64,000 nucleotides of DNA from Aliikangiella coralliicola. Its GTDB lineage: Bacteria; Pseudomonadota; Gammaproteobacteria; Enterobacterales; Kangiellaceae. The notes under the pieces are model-generated. The model did not search any database. It had not been told where the DNA came from and saw nothing but the letters and a program-made list of their open reading frames with translations. The stretch spans positions 514,915 to 578,914 of the forward strand of contig NZ_ML660163.1 of the NCBI RefSeq assembly GCF_007004725.1, in the 5' to 3' direction. Positions within the stretch are counted from its first letter, which is position 1. Each line of letters starts with the position of its first letter. A program made the translations under genes and the position numbers. This document shows, piece by piece, positions 63,136-64,000 of this stretch.

Positions 63136-64000
63136 ATGCGCCAATCTAACCTGTCAAAAAATCATTATGGAAGTCAAATAAGTTACATTATTTTTACGCT
63201 AGGTGTTCTATTGATCGCGTCATACCATTGGTATCCGGCGAGCTCTAAAGTGGTCGCATTTAATGTCATTACATCAGGCTGTGATTACTTGAGCCCCCAA
63301 AAAGGTTGTCAATTAATCACTTCCCAATCATTAAGCTTCTGGATACCATCCATAAAAGAAGATCGATTTAAGATATTACTCTCCAGCGAAACAATAAACA
63401 GTGATGTGACAGAAAAAGAAGCGAATATCAGCGAAAGTTTTCTAAATAGCAAAGTCGAACTCATTCCCAGGGCACAAGGGCTATTTTTTGAAATTAAAAT
63501 ACCCATTGGAAAGCATCGGCTAACTATCGAAGACAGAGAGTCTTCTGAAGAATGGTCAATAAACATATCAAAACAAACAGAACCAGACTGGTTGGTAGAA
63601 CATAAAAAGATCACTCAATCGCATCAATTTAAAAGAGCAATAGATAAACTTCATTTGGTACTAAAGGAAAAGAAAAATGTCGATAAGGCGCTAGTTATGC
63701 ATTACCTCGCCCGAGCATACCTGGCGAACAATGAAGTTGACCGCGCCGCGTTTTATCTTGACCGTGCTAATGAATTATTCTCTGTCAATGAAACTTTCAA
63801 CAAGATTATCGATAATTCGACGGTATTAATCTATATCTACCTTATTCTTAAAGATAATCCTATTAGTGCAAAAGCTATTCTTGACTCATTGCCATCGGTC
63901 GACAATGATGCCAAATCAGTTTTTTACCGAACATTTTATACAGCTCACTTAAATAGTTATTTGGGCGAAATTCGCCTGGCAGAATCACGCTATTTTGAAG
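63136..64000 (+). CDS. TM-anchored TPR protein (5' part; possibly CHAT protease)
   Basis: An open frame from ATG 63136 runs through the window end (288 residues seen). It has one N-terminal TM helix (about 15-30; ISYIIFTLGVLLIASY), a beta-rich region to about 155, then TPR-like helices (ALVMHYLARAYLANNEVDRAAFYLDRANELF). It follows the anti-sigma-like gene by 11 bases. In several proteobacteria sigma/anti-sigma pairs are followed by TPR-CHAT caspase-like proteins; a CHAT domain could lie beyond position 64000, but it is not visible here. Confidence 0.7.
   Translation, partial: MRQSNLSKNHYGSQISYIIFTLGVLLIASYHWYPASSKVVAFNVITSGCDYLSPQKGCQLITSQSLSFWIPSIKEDRFKILLSSETINSDVTEKEANISESFLNSKVELIPRAQGLFFEIKIPIGKHRLTIEDRESSEEWSINISKQTEPDWLVEHKKITQSHQFKRAIDKLHLVLKEKKNVDKALVMHYLARAYLANNEVDRAAFYLDRANELFSVNETFNKIIDNSTVLIYIYLILKDNPISAKAILDSLPSVDNDAKSVFYRTFYTAHLNSYLGEIRLAESRYFE

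Noticed and set aside
1-64000. CRISPR arrays, tRNA or rRNA genes, insertion sequences
   Set aside because: I saw no regularly spaced repeats of CRISPR length, no cloverleaf with CCA end, and no transposase frame or terminal inverted repeats.

Overview
The window looks like the chromosome of a marine-type, moderately AT-rich gammaproteobacterium. The evidence is an E. coli-like order of the S10 and spc ribosomal operons, a full-length RapA, an RstA/RstB-DUF3019-MipA module typical of Alteromonadales/Oceanospirillales, and many secreted or signal-peptide proteins. A Kangiellaceae/Aliikangiella-like host is my best guess, but it is inference only.

Layout. (1) 1-6283: spc operon start (rplE partial, rplX, rplN) and the complete S10 operon (rpsQ to rpsJ), all on the minus strand, with a good sigma70 promoter and an attenuator-like leader upstream of rpsJ. 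(2) 6505-8117: a c-di-GMP-I (GEMM) riboswitch with its own promoter and an intrinsic terminator, upstream of a protein with a degenerate HD-GYP domain. (3) 8291-13909: an operon read on the minus strand, ABC ATPase, ABC permease, secreted amidohydrolase, DesK-like kinase, NarL/DesR-like regulator, with a 6-2-6 inverted-repeat operator candidate in front. (4) 14059-20537: a zinc-ribbon membrane protein, an RstA/RstB-like two-component pair, DUF3019 and MipA/OmpV proteins, and a TonB-dependent receptor. (5) 20735-28533: ordinary housekeeping and small enzymes (dehydratase, acetyltransferase, DUF4442, RapA, cyclotransferase-like, two cupins, nucleotidyltransferase-like, ABM monooxygenase).

(6) 28900-53754 is the accessory heart of the window. 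It holds a 2429-residue secreted SpvB/RHS protein ending in an M91/NleD-like zinc metallopeptidase, coupled by a TGATG overlap to a lipoprotein that may be its immunity partner. It also holds a CadC-like regulator with TPRs divergent from an amidohydrolase, and a second RHS protein (1713 residues) followed by an overlapping two-TM protein and a small secreted protein. A near-identical second copy of that small secreted protein lies next to it. The RHS2 promoter and the promoter of the second small gene carry the same element: two TTCGCCA-type boxes in direct repeat exactly 21 bp apart (27 of 30 positions identical between the sites). This is the geometry used by AraC-family activators. A hybrid two-component sensor with an AraC-type output domain lies 1.5 kb away, just behind a third small secreted protein with a similar GGxTY...C...CP pattern. 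I propose these form one regulon, possibly an undescribed secreted RHS system.

(7) 54030-64000: a methyltransferase-like lipoprotein, a MATE transporter, an unannotated 54-residue Cys-rich peptide gene downstream of a GRDP-like (WH/HH motif) protein, a secreted matrixin/VWA metalloprotease with a small partner, and a divergent sigma factor / membrane anti-sigma-like / TPR cassette that runs off the window end.
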